Source: Nymphaea colorata (lineage: Eukaryota > Streptophyta > Magnoliopsida > Nymphaeales > Nymphaeaceae). From it: a DNA stretch of 64,000 bases. The DNA lies in the NCBI RefSeq assembly GCF_008831285.2, contig NC_045147.1, forward strand, positions 10,012,334 to 10,076,333, given 5' to 3'. The translations under genes and the position numbers were made by a program. How positions within the stretch are numbered: the stretch's first letter is position 1; each line of letters starts with the position of its first letter. The notes beneath the pieces were generated by a model. It was given only the letters and a program-made list of their open reading frames with translations, made no database searches and was not told the origin of the DNA. Below, piece by piece: positions 45,848 to 57,900 of this stretch.

Positions 45848-46752
45848 GGGTTACTGGCTACATTAGCCTTTTCCATGGCCTTCACCTTTTAGAGAAGTTA
45901 CTGGTTAGGTTTTTGGCATTAGCCTTATGCTGGGTGCATTAGTACTCCAATGGAAGTTGTTCCCTTGGCTAAAACCAGTACTGATTTCTCTCAGTGGTGG
46001 GTTGCAAGGCCAGGATGCAGTTGGATTTGTATTAACATGGCTCCAAGGCAAAGTTGGCAAACTTGTGTCCCAGACTCATATCGACAGATGATTGGATCAC
46101 TGGGTCATCATGTTGACTCAGCCGAGTATTCAAATAGCCATAATGTAAATCACTGCAGCTGAATCGGGCAAGTCAGACTGAATCAGGTGCGAGCCGAGCC
46201 AACCTTCATTTGTAGCCGGATTTGTTGGTAATTCCCGAGTCAGCTCAGCGAATTCGCCAACACTGCTCTAAAGTGCAGCCAAAGATTGGATTTCCAACAG
46301 GTGGTACGCAAACACGCTGTCCTGTGATTTGGCGCAAAAAATTAGGCTCCTAAACTGCCAAAAACTTATTAGTGGCAATGCTTAGCTTATAAATGACTGG
46401 CACCATCTGCGATCCGATCTATCTTCAGCCTTAATTTGTCTTTATCAGTTCTCACTCTCTAGGTGTCCCAGCAGGTACTAAATTTCATGAAACTCGAACT
46501 TGAACTCAATGACACAAAAGAGGTTATCTTACGGAGCTAAATATTAGGTTCCAATACGGAAAAGCTTAGGGTGAATTTTTGGACTCAAAAAGTAAGTTCA
46601 TTAATTAAGCCACCACGGACCTCAGGCTTGGTTTCCCTAAGCATGTGAATTGGTAAATGTGTAGCACCACCAAGACCATACACCTTTCATTAGTGTGTCT
46701 TCCCCATTACAGTATTCATCGACTAATCAACAATAAAAGTGTGTGGTCCCTG

Positions 46753-46925
46753 TAGGGTTTGTTTAGCAGTTGAAATATTTTGTGAATATTTCATGAATCT
46801 GTTCTAAAGATTGAAGCATATTCATAAAACACTATGTCACAATATTTCATAAATCTACCTCAATTTTTTGGGCAGATTTATGAAATAGTAACAAACTATT
46901 ACTATTGTCAAATGCTCCAGAATGT
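46753..46925. mobile_element. Possible small MITE related to the 45.7 kb element
   Basis: It starts 'agggtttgtttagcagttga', has internal 'atttcatgaatctg' and its inverted form, and ends 'actattgtcaaatgct'. Borders are approximate. Confidence 0.4.
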
Positions 46926-49480
46926 TTTACATTCAACCCTTACTCTTAGTTTGTCCTAGAGGACCAAGAAAAGACAGGGATGTAAATTAACGAATCATGT
47001 CTAACCGTTTCTAGGTCTTGTCATTTCAATTCTGGAACTTATTAGATTCCTCTAGCTGTGCCAGATCGAACCAATCTGTGACCTAGCTTGGGGAAATTAG
47101 CTCACATGTGATTAGGGTTTAAAGCTACAACCTAACCAATTTCAGAAAGATCTTGTGGTTCTTCTAGGAGGTGAGTAAGACTCCTGGCAGACCAGCTTAA
47201 TTTTGATTAGTTAACTTTATAAGAAGCAGATCTTAGGGTTAAGGTTTGGGTGAGGGTTAGGGTTAGGGTTAGGGTTAGGGTAGGGTTAAGGTTTAGGATC
47301 GGGCTGAATGTTGGACTCTTCAAATCTCACTCACATGGCATGAAATGAAGTTGGTGACTCACAAGGCTATTGTGTGGCTTTGGGATTGAGTTCCGGAAGG
47401 GGCCCAATGAGCTTGTGCCATGTTCTTATGTTAAAATTTTTCCATCTTTACACATGGCAAGATCTGAATATACTCTATTTAATTTGATTAAATATAAGTT
47501 AAAACTTAGGCGTGTGTCGGTCATTTGAGAGGTGGAACCAGTTGAAAATGTGGGTCCGGCTCAATTTAAAATTCTCCGCTCATTTGTGTTTATTTTTTGC
47601 ACACATTTGGGATCATATTGTATGAAAGGATATTGATGTGAATGCACACATTTGGGATCATATTGTCTGAAAAGATACCTTGAAGAGGTTGAAGTACCTC
47701 CTTCATTTCCCTTGCTTCTGGGATCTAAGTGCTTCTGGATGTGAGTGAACTTAAAGTTACTCCATTCAACTTGAGAGTAGTGTCTGCAACTGTTTGAATT
47801 TCAAAAGAGTAATATCCACCATAATCAAATTGATGATCGGACTTTCACGGTCTCTTTGCCCACTCCGGAATTCCATGGCGGTGGTTAGACTATCGAGATT
47901 TTTGGAAATCATGATTTTGGTTATGGGAAATTGTGATGGAATTTCCAATAGGAAGTCGTTGGTGTGAATATCCAGGTAGAAATTGAAACATTAGAAATGT
48001 GACTCTGTGGGTTTGATGAAGATCTATCCCAGAAGTTTCGGCAATTCTTGGAATTGTTGTTCAAGATGCGAATTCAGATGCTTGAACCCAAAAAAGTATG
48101 GCGTGGCCTTAATCACACCCACAATCGAAATGGAACATTGGTGCCTCGGATCAGGATCAGATCGGAACCAAAATCTGGTTCCAATTTGGATGCATCACTA
48201 CTGAAAATATCGAACTGGGCAGCCCAGAAAATCCGAGATATTTGAACATCAAAAGCACCTTAGCCGTCTGATTACCTGAGATATATCTCAGATCCGAAGT
48301 GATATACGATTTCAGGATCTTAGGTCTCAAGATTTTAAATTTTTTGATTTTAACAACAGTCTGAGATCTTTTACTCACAAGGTGCACGTTTACAATCATG
48401 AACTTGTAATCCTTATGGCTTAAGTTTTTTTAAAATCTCGAGACAAACTCTTCCTTCTCTTGCTTGAGATTACAAATTTGTAGGCTAATAGAACTTTTGA
48501 TTCATGAGGTGGGCCTCACCTTGTTTAATTAATGGATCTGATCCCCAGGGAGAAGACTACTTGGCTGATCGACCCAATATATAGTTGAACCAGTCTGGCC
48601 GGAACGTGACCCACCCATGACTATGAGCGTATCTCTATATTAGAAACAATCAGAATTTTTCTCTCAGATATACCTACCATGGGCCCAAAATCGGAGGTCT
48701 TTTCACATAATTTTCTTTTTAATTAACCTGAGCCAGCACATACGTTTGCACGTGCATGCTTCTGAAGACTCAAAGTGTTTGATTTAGTTCCAATGCCTGG
48801 TTCTGTAAATCTTTTAAAATGAAAAATGTCCAAGAAACAAAAAAAGAACAAACTGAGGAGCTATCCTTTTAATAATGCCAATCTTGGTATTAAAAAAATA
48901 TACACAATGACTCATTGTGTGGGTCATCCGATGGAAGCCGATCAAACTGCTGTCCAGCTCTCATTACGGTCTAGCAAATGCCGCTTTCTTTTATATATGT
49001 ATATATATAAAAGAAAGAGAGATGAAGCCACTTAGATGTTAAATAGTTAAAGAACAACCTCCCTCATTGAACTTTTTGGTCCGAGAAAAATAGATGAAAA
49101 ATTATGGGTATTTTTGTTATTTAATATTAGTTCTTATTATTTTTCTCTCAACCACTGATCTGAAAGAAGTCAATACATGATAATTACTCCTTATTTATCT
49201 AGCATCTAACTGTCTAATGCCTATCAGTCTCTTTTCTTTCCTCCCTCTTATATATATATATAATTTGAATGATACTCTAACTTTTTAAAGTTACGAAGTC
49301 ATCTAATTACAGTATCTAATCCAACATAATGGATTGTTAAAAAAAAAGAGAAAAATGGATATTTTATCATTTAATATTAATTTACACCTTGTTTTTCATG
49401 TTTTTCTTTCAATCATTCATCTATTTTAGATGGACGGTCTTGATTATATAATCCGATGACTCTAAATAGCTAGAATCATC
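46926..49480. other. Spacer with telomere-like repeat and short duplications
   Basis: No gene is supported. Contents are a short TTAGGG array (47254-47281), a 45-base tandem duplication starting 'gcacacatttgggatcatat' (47599 and 47644), and scattered short open frames without family resemblance. Confidence 0.5.
47250..47290 (+). repeat. Interstitial telomere-like (TTAGGG)n
   Basis: Four perfect TTAGGG units are followed by degenerate GGGTAGGGTTAAGG. The unit is the six-base form, not the seven-base TTTAGGG usual in plants. Confidence 0.85.
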
Positions 49481-49481
49481 A

Positions 49482-49484
<3 letters not shown>

Positions 49485-49542
<58 letters not shown>

Positions 49543-49561
49543 GTGCGTGAGAGAGAGAGAG
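49485..49561. repeat. Compound (TA)n(CA)n(GA)n microsatellite
   Basis: TA (to 49531), CA (to about 49542) and GA (about 49550-49561) runs lie back to back. Confidence 0.95.
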
Positions 49562-51465
49562 TAGGTGCACGAGAAAGAAAGAAAAAGAGATTAACACTGC
49601 AACAGTATCAGACATTTTGCAGCCAGTTACGCATGCATTTGCAAAAGGATGGACATGGCCTCGGCTGGCACAGGCAGTTGAAAAAAAGAAAGTAATGAGT
49701 TCGGCAGTAGAGCTGCTGAGCTTGAAAAGCATTGCGCTCACGCCTCTGCCATGCCTTGATGTCTAACATGCCCTCTCAATTGTTGTGTTGCAGTTCACTT
49801 CTCTTGTCTAAGGAGTTGTTTCTTGAAGCAGTCAGCCAAATAAAAACAGTCTATAACATCCCAAAGGGGATTGCCGCAACTAACAAAGTGGGGTTGATAG
49901 GCTGCCAGCTTTTGTTTCAAGCTCTCTAGACGTCAACTTCTTGTACTATAAAAGGAGAATACATATACGCAAGTTGAAGACGACAAGGATGTCATCCCAA
50001 TACATCAAAAGCAGACTTGGTGCCCTGAAGGGATAAGAGCAAGGATGGGAGCTTGGTTCTTTTGTTGAGATGTATGATGAAATACTTCCTGCTCAACCAA
50101 CATAGTTTGAAACAATTTCAAAATAGACATGAAACAATAGAGAAAAGCTCAACATGTGCAGCCGCAGTCTAGGGATGCATGTAAGTGGATTTAACATGTT
50201 CGACTATTGTTCAGATCTAGAATTCAACTAGTCAGACATGGAAAACAAATGTTACTAATCAACTTTCATTTTGTATGCAGTTTTATAACCGAATCTGAAT
50301 TCAAATTTGATATCCAACTGGCCTGTTCCGATTGGCCAGTTCCGATAAAGAACCAATATTACATGCATTTATGCTAGTCCAATCTGGATTCAGTTCATAA
50401 AAACAGCATCCATATTGGAGCCAAAATCCAATTACACAATATGAGGGCATTGCGACCAATTATTTAACTGAAGCAAGTTATACATGCCATCTCTATGCAC
50501 GATTTTTTCGTGCACAAGGGTATGCAGTGACCAAAATGTCCCTATTAAAAATATATAAAAAAAAACTTTTTTATAAGAGTAAACCAGGATTTTTTTTAAA
50601 AAGAAAAAGACTAAAATGTCCTCTACTATAAAAAAAAAATAAAAAATGCCCTCATCTTGTATATTCGTTGCAATTCCATTTTTAACTTGAACCTTCCAGC
50701 TCCTTTGTGCTAGTTTCTGCCAAAGGTCGTCCCAAAGACTTCAACTTCTTGCATTATTATGTCATTAAATGAGGAAGCTTTTGCAGGTCGAACATAAATT
50801 TACTGAGGACTTCATCATGTCGCTTCCATTAAATTGTGAACAACATGAGTTGGTATCAATAATCTTTCTTAATTGACCTGTCGGTAGCCCAACAACTCAC
50901 CTGTTTCCCAGAATTCATGTTGCATTTGGACTATCCAGTAAAACCAAAAGTCAATGTTGTTGTGTGTTAGATAGTTGTCCTATGGTTAAAATACAAAAAT
51001 TTGTCATTGATATGATCATAAATAGTCGCTAAAACTACCATCAACTGTCATTGCACCATAAACTGTGGCTAATGTCAATTTACTAACTTTTTCTAGAGAT
51101 ATTTTTCTAAGTTTTTAGCCATCCTCTAACATCTACCATCTTAAATTGTCCTCTTTCTACATGTCAAACCATGTGCATTAACTTGCTCCATAAATAACCA
51201 TGATGCATATCCCTTTAGTTTTAGTGAGAAAAAAAAAAAGCAGGGCCCATGATCAAAATAGTGTTTGACTGAAAAATTGGAGACAAGACACAAGTAGGCA
51301 ACTGTATTTTGCAGTCCTGCCTAGATTTGATTTTCATGGAGATTACAAACCCAAAATAGCCAGGGCTGAAGCATCCAATGTTAATGCTGCTATTAAACAA
51401 AAGATGGAAGTACAGTTTAGGGATGAACAAACTGCTGCCATTAGGGCTTATAGCAACTTAAGACA
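49562..51465. other. AT-rich spacer
   Basis: No gene is supported in 1.9 kb. A stretch near 50185-50420 has 'ctagggatgcatgtaa' and GAATTC-like words reminiscent of the family-2 MITEs, but it is too diverged to bound. Confidence 0.45.
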
Positions 51466-51642
51466 CTTAAAGGCTCTTTTGGCATCTATAACAGCTTATT
51501 ACTGTCGAGTGATTTTGCATCAAAGTTTCGGATATATTCATGAAACAGTATGTTACAGAGTTTCAAGAACTTGTCTCAATTTTTAAGGCAGATCTATTGG
51601 ACATTAACAATTCTTTATTGGTGTTAAACAGCCTCTTAAGTA
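51466..51642. mobile_element. Small MITE with TTA/TAA-type flanks
   Basis: The left end AAGGCTCTTTTGGCATCTATAA and the reverse-complemented right end AGAGGCTGTTTAACACCAATAA align over about 22 bases, next to TTAA on each side. This suggests a Tourist-like element. Internal 'cattcatgaaacagta'-like words match the 45.5 kb copies. Confidence 0.5.
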
Positions 51643-52217
51643 TGAGACTACCCAAGTGTCCAATTAGTATGAAATTGAAATAAAGTCCTTTGTCAACGAT
51701 AATCATTTTAGACTGGGTAAAATTATTTTGCCCAAAAAATTACCACCTTCAATTCAAGTTCCCTGAAAACGGCCGAGAAGCTGTGACCTTTCGGTCCCGT
51801 TGGCCAACTAGATTTCTCTGTGAAGCTATGGATTCCCACTATGGCGTAGTCTTCTTTTATTTGAACACATAAAAGAGCATAAATTCGCCTCTTTTGAACA
51901 AAATCCTCCATCTATTCCAAATAGAAACAAAGTTCAAGGGTCCCACCACCATCTCCTCTAAGATTGAAGCTTGATTGGAAGAAAGGACAGGATGTACAGC
52001 AGGCCCAGTTCGCTCCCAACAAATTAGTGGCAGGCAGACTTTCCAAGGCCTACTGTAATGGGCATTGCGATTTCTGCCCCTCTCGGCCTTCAGTCTGATG
52101 GCCCTGTATGGTTGAAGGGAAAGGGGGGGGGAGAAAAGGAGGGAAAGCAAAGGGAAGAGAATTGAAATGGAAAGGAAAAGAAAGGAATGGAAAGGAAAAG
52201 AAAGAGGAGATTTAAAA

Positions 52218-52414
52218 GCTTGTTTGGATAGAAAGAAAAGGAAAGGAATGAGAGGGGTAGTGTGGAAATAAAAAGATTTTTCATCTTCCCTTTCTTTCCT
52301 TTCCTTCACAATCCGTATTTGGGAGGGATTGCATTTACACTAATAATCTCTCCCTCAAACACACTTTCTTCCTTTCCCTCCTTTTCCCTCTCTAATTAGC
52401 CAACCAAACAAGCT
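52218..52414. mobile_element. Possible MITE with GCTTGTTTGG ends
   Basis: AGCTTGTTTGGATAG at the left is inverted as CCAACCAAACAAGCT at the right. The interior is purine-rich and then pyrimidine-rich (AAAGGAAAGG ... CCTTTCCTTC), so it can fold on itself. It is related to 38936-39563. Confidence 0.5.
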
Positions 52415-54058
52415 CCTTGCCAAACTTATTTGTAAGTCAATAAAATGTGGCATTAGCATGCAAGGAACTAGTTTACATGTACCAAGAAACCTAATGAAGA
52501 AGAAACCCATCCCACACAGATCTTAGGGGATACGAAACCTTGTCCTATCTGACCAGCATCCTTATCATGTAAGATTTTTTTGTTTAAGAAAATCAATCTT
52601 CCTTTTGTTGGGTAAGCAAACAAGGGTCCTACTCAAGAAACCGGAAGCCCGGGGTTCAAAGCCTGTTGGGGACTTGGTTGGTTGTGGTGCCATTGCAGTT
52701 CAAAGGAATAGTACTCACGAGAATCGAACTGACGTGCATTGTTTACATGTAAGGATTATGAAGATACTTTCTTAGTTTATGGCAACTATGGGAACTGTTG
52801 AACTCTTGACCTTCTAAACTCCAAGTCGCATAGCCATGTGGACGGGTCCTGAATGGTAGGATGATTGATTGGTAGTATCCGAGCAGCCTAAGTTTTGTGG
52901 CTGAGAAAATAATGAAATGGACAGTTCATCTTGAATGTTTTGCCTTTCAGGCTTATCCTCTTTGTGGGTATCAATTGAGATGCCAGAAGGAAAAAAGTGA
53001 ATTGTGATCATGGTTGTACTGCCATACAGAAGGCCTGCACAAAGATTTGTAGAATCTCTGCTGTCCAGTCTCCAAGCTGCTTATGGGAATGCACTATGCA
53101 GTGGTTAGAAATGCACGCTAGGATGTGTATAAAGCAACATCGCCCCTTGACTGATTCAAGCAGATAATGCGACATAAGATTCAGATTGATCAGGTTTGAA
53201 AGCCTAGCCAGTGTACCACTTTTTTGTCCGGCTCCTCTTGACCTGCAATCATTGAAAACCACCATGGCTCAAAGAAAGGGAATAATATGGACGCAATCTT
53301 GTCCATGGCTGCCGAGCGGTCTGGAAGGGAATCATGCAGAACAGGCGTCAGCCATAGAAGTGCCATAATTAAAGCTGGGGCAGGGAGTGTGAAAATGGAC
53401 AAAATGGGGCTGGGGCCCTGGTACTTTATTGAATTGCAAGATGACTTGATCATGCTATATCTGAAATCCAAATTCGAAACAGTGGTTTTAGCTCCGAGTT
53501 ACCATCCAAATCCCAAAAACTTGATTAGCTGTAGCTGCCCCTGAATCCAGAAATTTTATGAATGTAAGGATCCGATAAAATGTGCCCAACAACGTATCAG
53601 ATTTAACCAGAATAGCAAATAACATGTGCTTTATTTGTGAAGGTTATGTTCATGTCAGTTTTTTATCCACACCAAATCAAAATTAGATATGACTTTCACA
53701 CATGGAATTCACTCAGAAGTGCATATGAATCCTACTTTAATTATATAGACCCGAAAATAGTGGACGGCATCCAACAAAAAATCAATCACTGAAAAACCCC
53801 ATAGTTAGGCAGAAAGCCTATCTGTCAAAATCCTGTACAAGATGTAGAATTGGACCCCTAAAGTGGAGCCATATCTTTTGCAGACAAAAAAAGTATCTGA
53901 CCAGCCACAGTTGAATTTTTGTGAAGGACCGGCAAAGAATTTAATACTTCTTTCCGTGGCCAAAAGAAAAGAAAATAAAAGAAAATGGCCGTTTAATTGA
54001 TCAAATTTAGCAATTAAGTTGCCTACTACTACCAGGTGTTGCCCTAAAGACCTTTCAT
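52415..54058. other. Spacer downstream of RAD54
   Basis: No gene is supported. 'GGGTTCAAAGCC' near 52653 resembles a tRNA/SINE B box, but no matching A box or cloverleaf was found. Confidence 0.45.
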
Positions 54059-54303
54059 TAGAGCTGGGCATCAAGTGGGGGTGCCGGACGGGCTTTCAAA
54101 TACCTGGCCCAGTGGAACTGGGCTCAAGCCAGCCTGAGCCCGACTTTAGCTGAGCCAGCTCAACTCGATAACATATATAATATAAAAAAATTTATTCATT
54201 TTTCATCATAAATATCATAATTTATATATTAAATATAAACATTTTTTTATTACAATCGAGCCAGGGCTGGGCAACGGGCACAGGCTCCTGGCCCATCCAT
54301 GCC
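54059..54303. mobile_element. Diverged family-1-like MITE
   Basis: GC-rich ends ('agctgggcatcaagtggggg' and 'ctcctggcccatccatgcc') surround an AT-rich ATATAATATAAA core, the same layout as 5974-6202. No target duplication was fixed. A further fragment is at about 57563-57655. Confidence 0.45.
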
Positions 54304-54994
54304 AGATTTCGAATCAGGCCAGACCAGTCCTAACCTTCTATGGTCCGGACCATGCAAATGGGTCAGATTCGATAGACATTCTAAATTCTTCCCACTAGTT
54401 CCGACCGACTTGCTAAGCTACTTCATCCAGATCGTCCTACTGGCCTCTGCAAGCACCTTTATGGCCTTCTCTTTAAGCGTTCTATTAATAACAATTAGCA
54501 AATGGCAGAAAACAGGATGCCTATAAAGGTTTTATAATACGCATCTATACTGACAGTATATTAGTTATATGTTGCGGTAGACGCAAATGTGAAATTGTCA
54601 AAGGTATATCAAAAACATCCAAGTGCTTTTTTTTAGAATCAGGAAGAAAAACTTCATCAGACATCATAATTTTCCTTTTTAACCAGATGCGAAATTTTCC
54701 TATGCAACTGAGAAAGTGTTCTATTCGAATTGCAAAAAGATTTAGCATCGTAGAATTTGTATGCATGTAAGTTATTTTTTAAATTAAATAATAAAATAGG
54801 CCGATACAAGACGATCCATGTGGACCAATACAGTGCTGATAACAATACAGACAACACTGCTAAAATGGTCAGCGTAGGTCACATCATCATCATTTAGCAA
54901 CTCGGCCCTGACTCAAAGAATAAACAACGAGATTTGAAGGCCATATCTCGCTTGGTGGAATTGCCTATCTGTACAAAAAGGAAATGCACGAGGT

Positions 54995-57900
54995 CTAAAC
55001 AAAATCATCATCGTCATCATCAATTTCAGCAGATATCCTTTTGACAGGTAGCTGGATTTTATGCGAGATGCTTTCTTTGCTTACAGAATTTACACTAGTA
55101 TTAGTGTGCTTTGCTGTCATAGGAAATTTTGGCAGCTTCTGCAAAGGAGGAAAGGCACCGCTTGTTCTCCAGATGGTCGAATCTTCAATCAAATGGGATG
55201 AGGCACTAACTTTATGTGATGAAAGTGCAGAACTAGGGTTAAGGGGTTTCATCAGGATGGTATCTGAAACGGGTGACTTTCTTTCCATTGGCTCAACTGG
55301 AACCAGCTTTCCATCAACTTGATTGGTAAAGACAAATGTGACCTGCAGGTACAGGACAAACGATTGCAAACGTGATGCAACATGCTGGTGGTCAACCAGT
55401 CTGCATAATGTGGTGAAAAGAGAGCGTAATAAACTTCAAAACAAGTAATCATGTGAATAACTAGAAAAGATGCATGAATATAGCCTTTACACGTTAAATA
55501 TGCTCAGGAAAGGAACGCTATTGTTAGGGGAGAACAGATATTAAACATTGTCAACATAAATCACTTACAGCAATATCTGCCGAAAGATTTTCTTGTACAG
55601 CTAGTGCCTTGACATTTAGTATTGAAACAGAAAAAGAATTGAACATGAGACCAAGCAAAAAGGAATGGCAGATACAGGTAGTAGCTGAAAGTGGATTATC
55701 AAAAGAATGCCAAGAAGCAAGTTTAAGGGCGAATGGTATGATCAGCTGTCTTGGTGAGATAATAGAGAATCTGGCTGAGAAGAATTCATATACAGAAACC
55801 ATGCTAGTTGATCTAAATTGTCTACAGCAGTTTATGAATTGATCCATGCTAGTTGATCTAAATTGAAATTGGTCAGTTAATAAGACTTGAAGAATAGTTT
55901 ATTTGATGAAAACATGTTCTAGTAAATTGTTTTTGCCAAAAAAGAATTGCTACAGAAAAAGGAAACAGGAGGGGCCACAATTGAAATTAGGAAGGTAGGT
56001 TCCTAAAAACAATTAGGGGGCCAAGTTTCCTAAACAAAATAAGAATCTAGATTCCCAAAACAGTCAAGAAATTAGGTTACAAAGAAAAATGGGAAAGAAG
56101 GTGGGACATTCGTCCCACCTCCTTTAAAAAGGGACAAGAAGGAGGAGCGAGCTCTATTTGGAATCCCATCCCAGAGTGAGAGAGAGAGAGGAAATTGAAA
56201 AGTTTTTGCACCTCTCCCTGTTCAAATTTTCTTGCTTCTTCAACTCCTCCAACTTTTTCCCGTACCTGAATTGTGTAGGCATTTGAAAAAGATAGATATC
56301 CAGTCCAATGAAAAGAAAAAACGTATGTTGTCTTCCCCTTGGTCCCTGTTTTAGCAGCTCAGTTCACAGTTCAAAAGACAGAGATAACAGCAACTGTTTG
56401 CTATTAGGTATCGAGTGGTTGAAGTAATGTAGAAAGCATCAAAATAATATAACGGGCTTGACCATCTATCAAAAGCATCTTCAGATTCTTCCCAACAATC
56501 ATGTGAACTAATTTTGCCCTTAGACAACAACAATCCTGTGTTCACATGACAGCAAGAATTGATTTAAATCAAACAAGAATGTTAAGATAGTCAAGCTTTT
56601 CAGGAAATTGTCAATACTGACAAGTACAACTATGGTAGAATGTCAGAAAGAATGCAAGTGGACAACGAGATAAAGAATAGCTTATGGAGTCCACTTTTTG
56701 TCTGCATTAAATGAAAACACTGGCTGCAGCACTAGGTTGACAAGAATTGACTGTCTTTAATTTAGATAAGAATGATTCCTATAAAAGCTGGCAACCAAAG
56801 CAATGAAAAAAGAAAAAAGCAAAACTAGAAAAAGAATGAAACCCAAAAGGTACCTCTTCACCAGCTGAAGCTTGAAGAATCACGTCAGGAACAGTAGTTG
56901 AAGAGGAATGATGCCCCCAGCTTGCTAAGTCCTCCTCAAGTGGTCTTCCCAGCTGGAAAGAAAGGATTACAAGTAACAGAATTAGAACAACTATCCTGGG
57001 AGCAAGGAAATTTAGTTTGAAAAAAAAAAAACTATCAAATATGACCCACTTGCTTCTCTGAATTTTTCAACTCTTCAAGGCATCCAGCAATCTTTGCAAA
57101 TCCACCAATATCAGCATCCGGCTGATCAGTGTGACATACATCTTCTGCCACCCTTCTTTCAAATACATACTGTGTCAGACTTTTTATGCCATCTTCGACT
57201 TGCATATTGTTGGTATTGCAGCGTGCGCAGTTCATATTTTCATGAATTTCCGACCTGTAGAAAGAGAAACATAAGATATGATATTTCATCTGGGAATATA
57301 GATTCAGCTAAAATCAACCCTAGTTTAACAGTTTTACTGCCTCACTTTTATACCAACATACATACACCGCCACATCTCCATTGGTATACTCGAGTCTTTG
57401 ACTTACATAGATATGACCTCAAAAAAGTTAACAAACTGCCAATTCATGATTGGTGGGAGTTATTTACTATTTTGTGCTTTCCACGATAGGGGTCAGATAT
57501 GACCAATTTTCTCTCTTTTGCTCCATTCCCACATACCTAAAGTGTGTCTAGGCTCCCATGTAGGCCTGGCAACAGGCAGGCTGGCCCATTCATGAGCCTG
57601 TAGCATCTGCCACGACCCCATAACCCATAGATCGGCCGGCCAGGACCCTATATAATTAGTGTGTTTTGGACCTTTTCTTCAAATTGAACAGATTGGATCC
57701 CAGACTGAATCACTAATTAGACCATCAAAAGTACCAGTTTTCAAATAATTTTAACATTTGAAGATATTATAACTCCCACTATGTAATATTTGTGTTAACA
57801 CACCTCAAATCCCTGGCTGGTGAGTGCAATTGTACTTGGGGCTAGACTCTTCAGAGAGAAAAGGAGGGTAGCAGGAGATGGATAGAGACAAAATGTATCG

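Noticed and set aside
47250-47290. A chromosome end
   Set aside because: Only about four telomere-like units are present, and ordinary genic sequence continues on both sides.
52640-52740. tRNA or SINE internal promoter (GGGTTCAAAGCC, and GTTCGATTCTC on the other strand)
   Set aside because: No A box at proper distance and no cloverleaf could be drawn; the two B-box-like words face each other.
55551-55847. Frames of 77-98 codons on both strands within the last RAD54 intron
   Set aside because: The RAD54 exons on either side join in phase without them, and they match nothing in the family.
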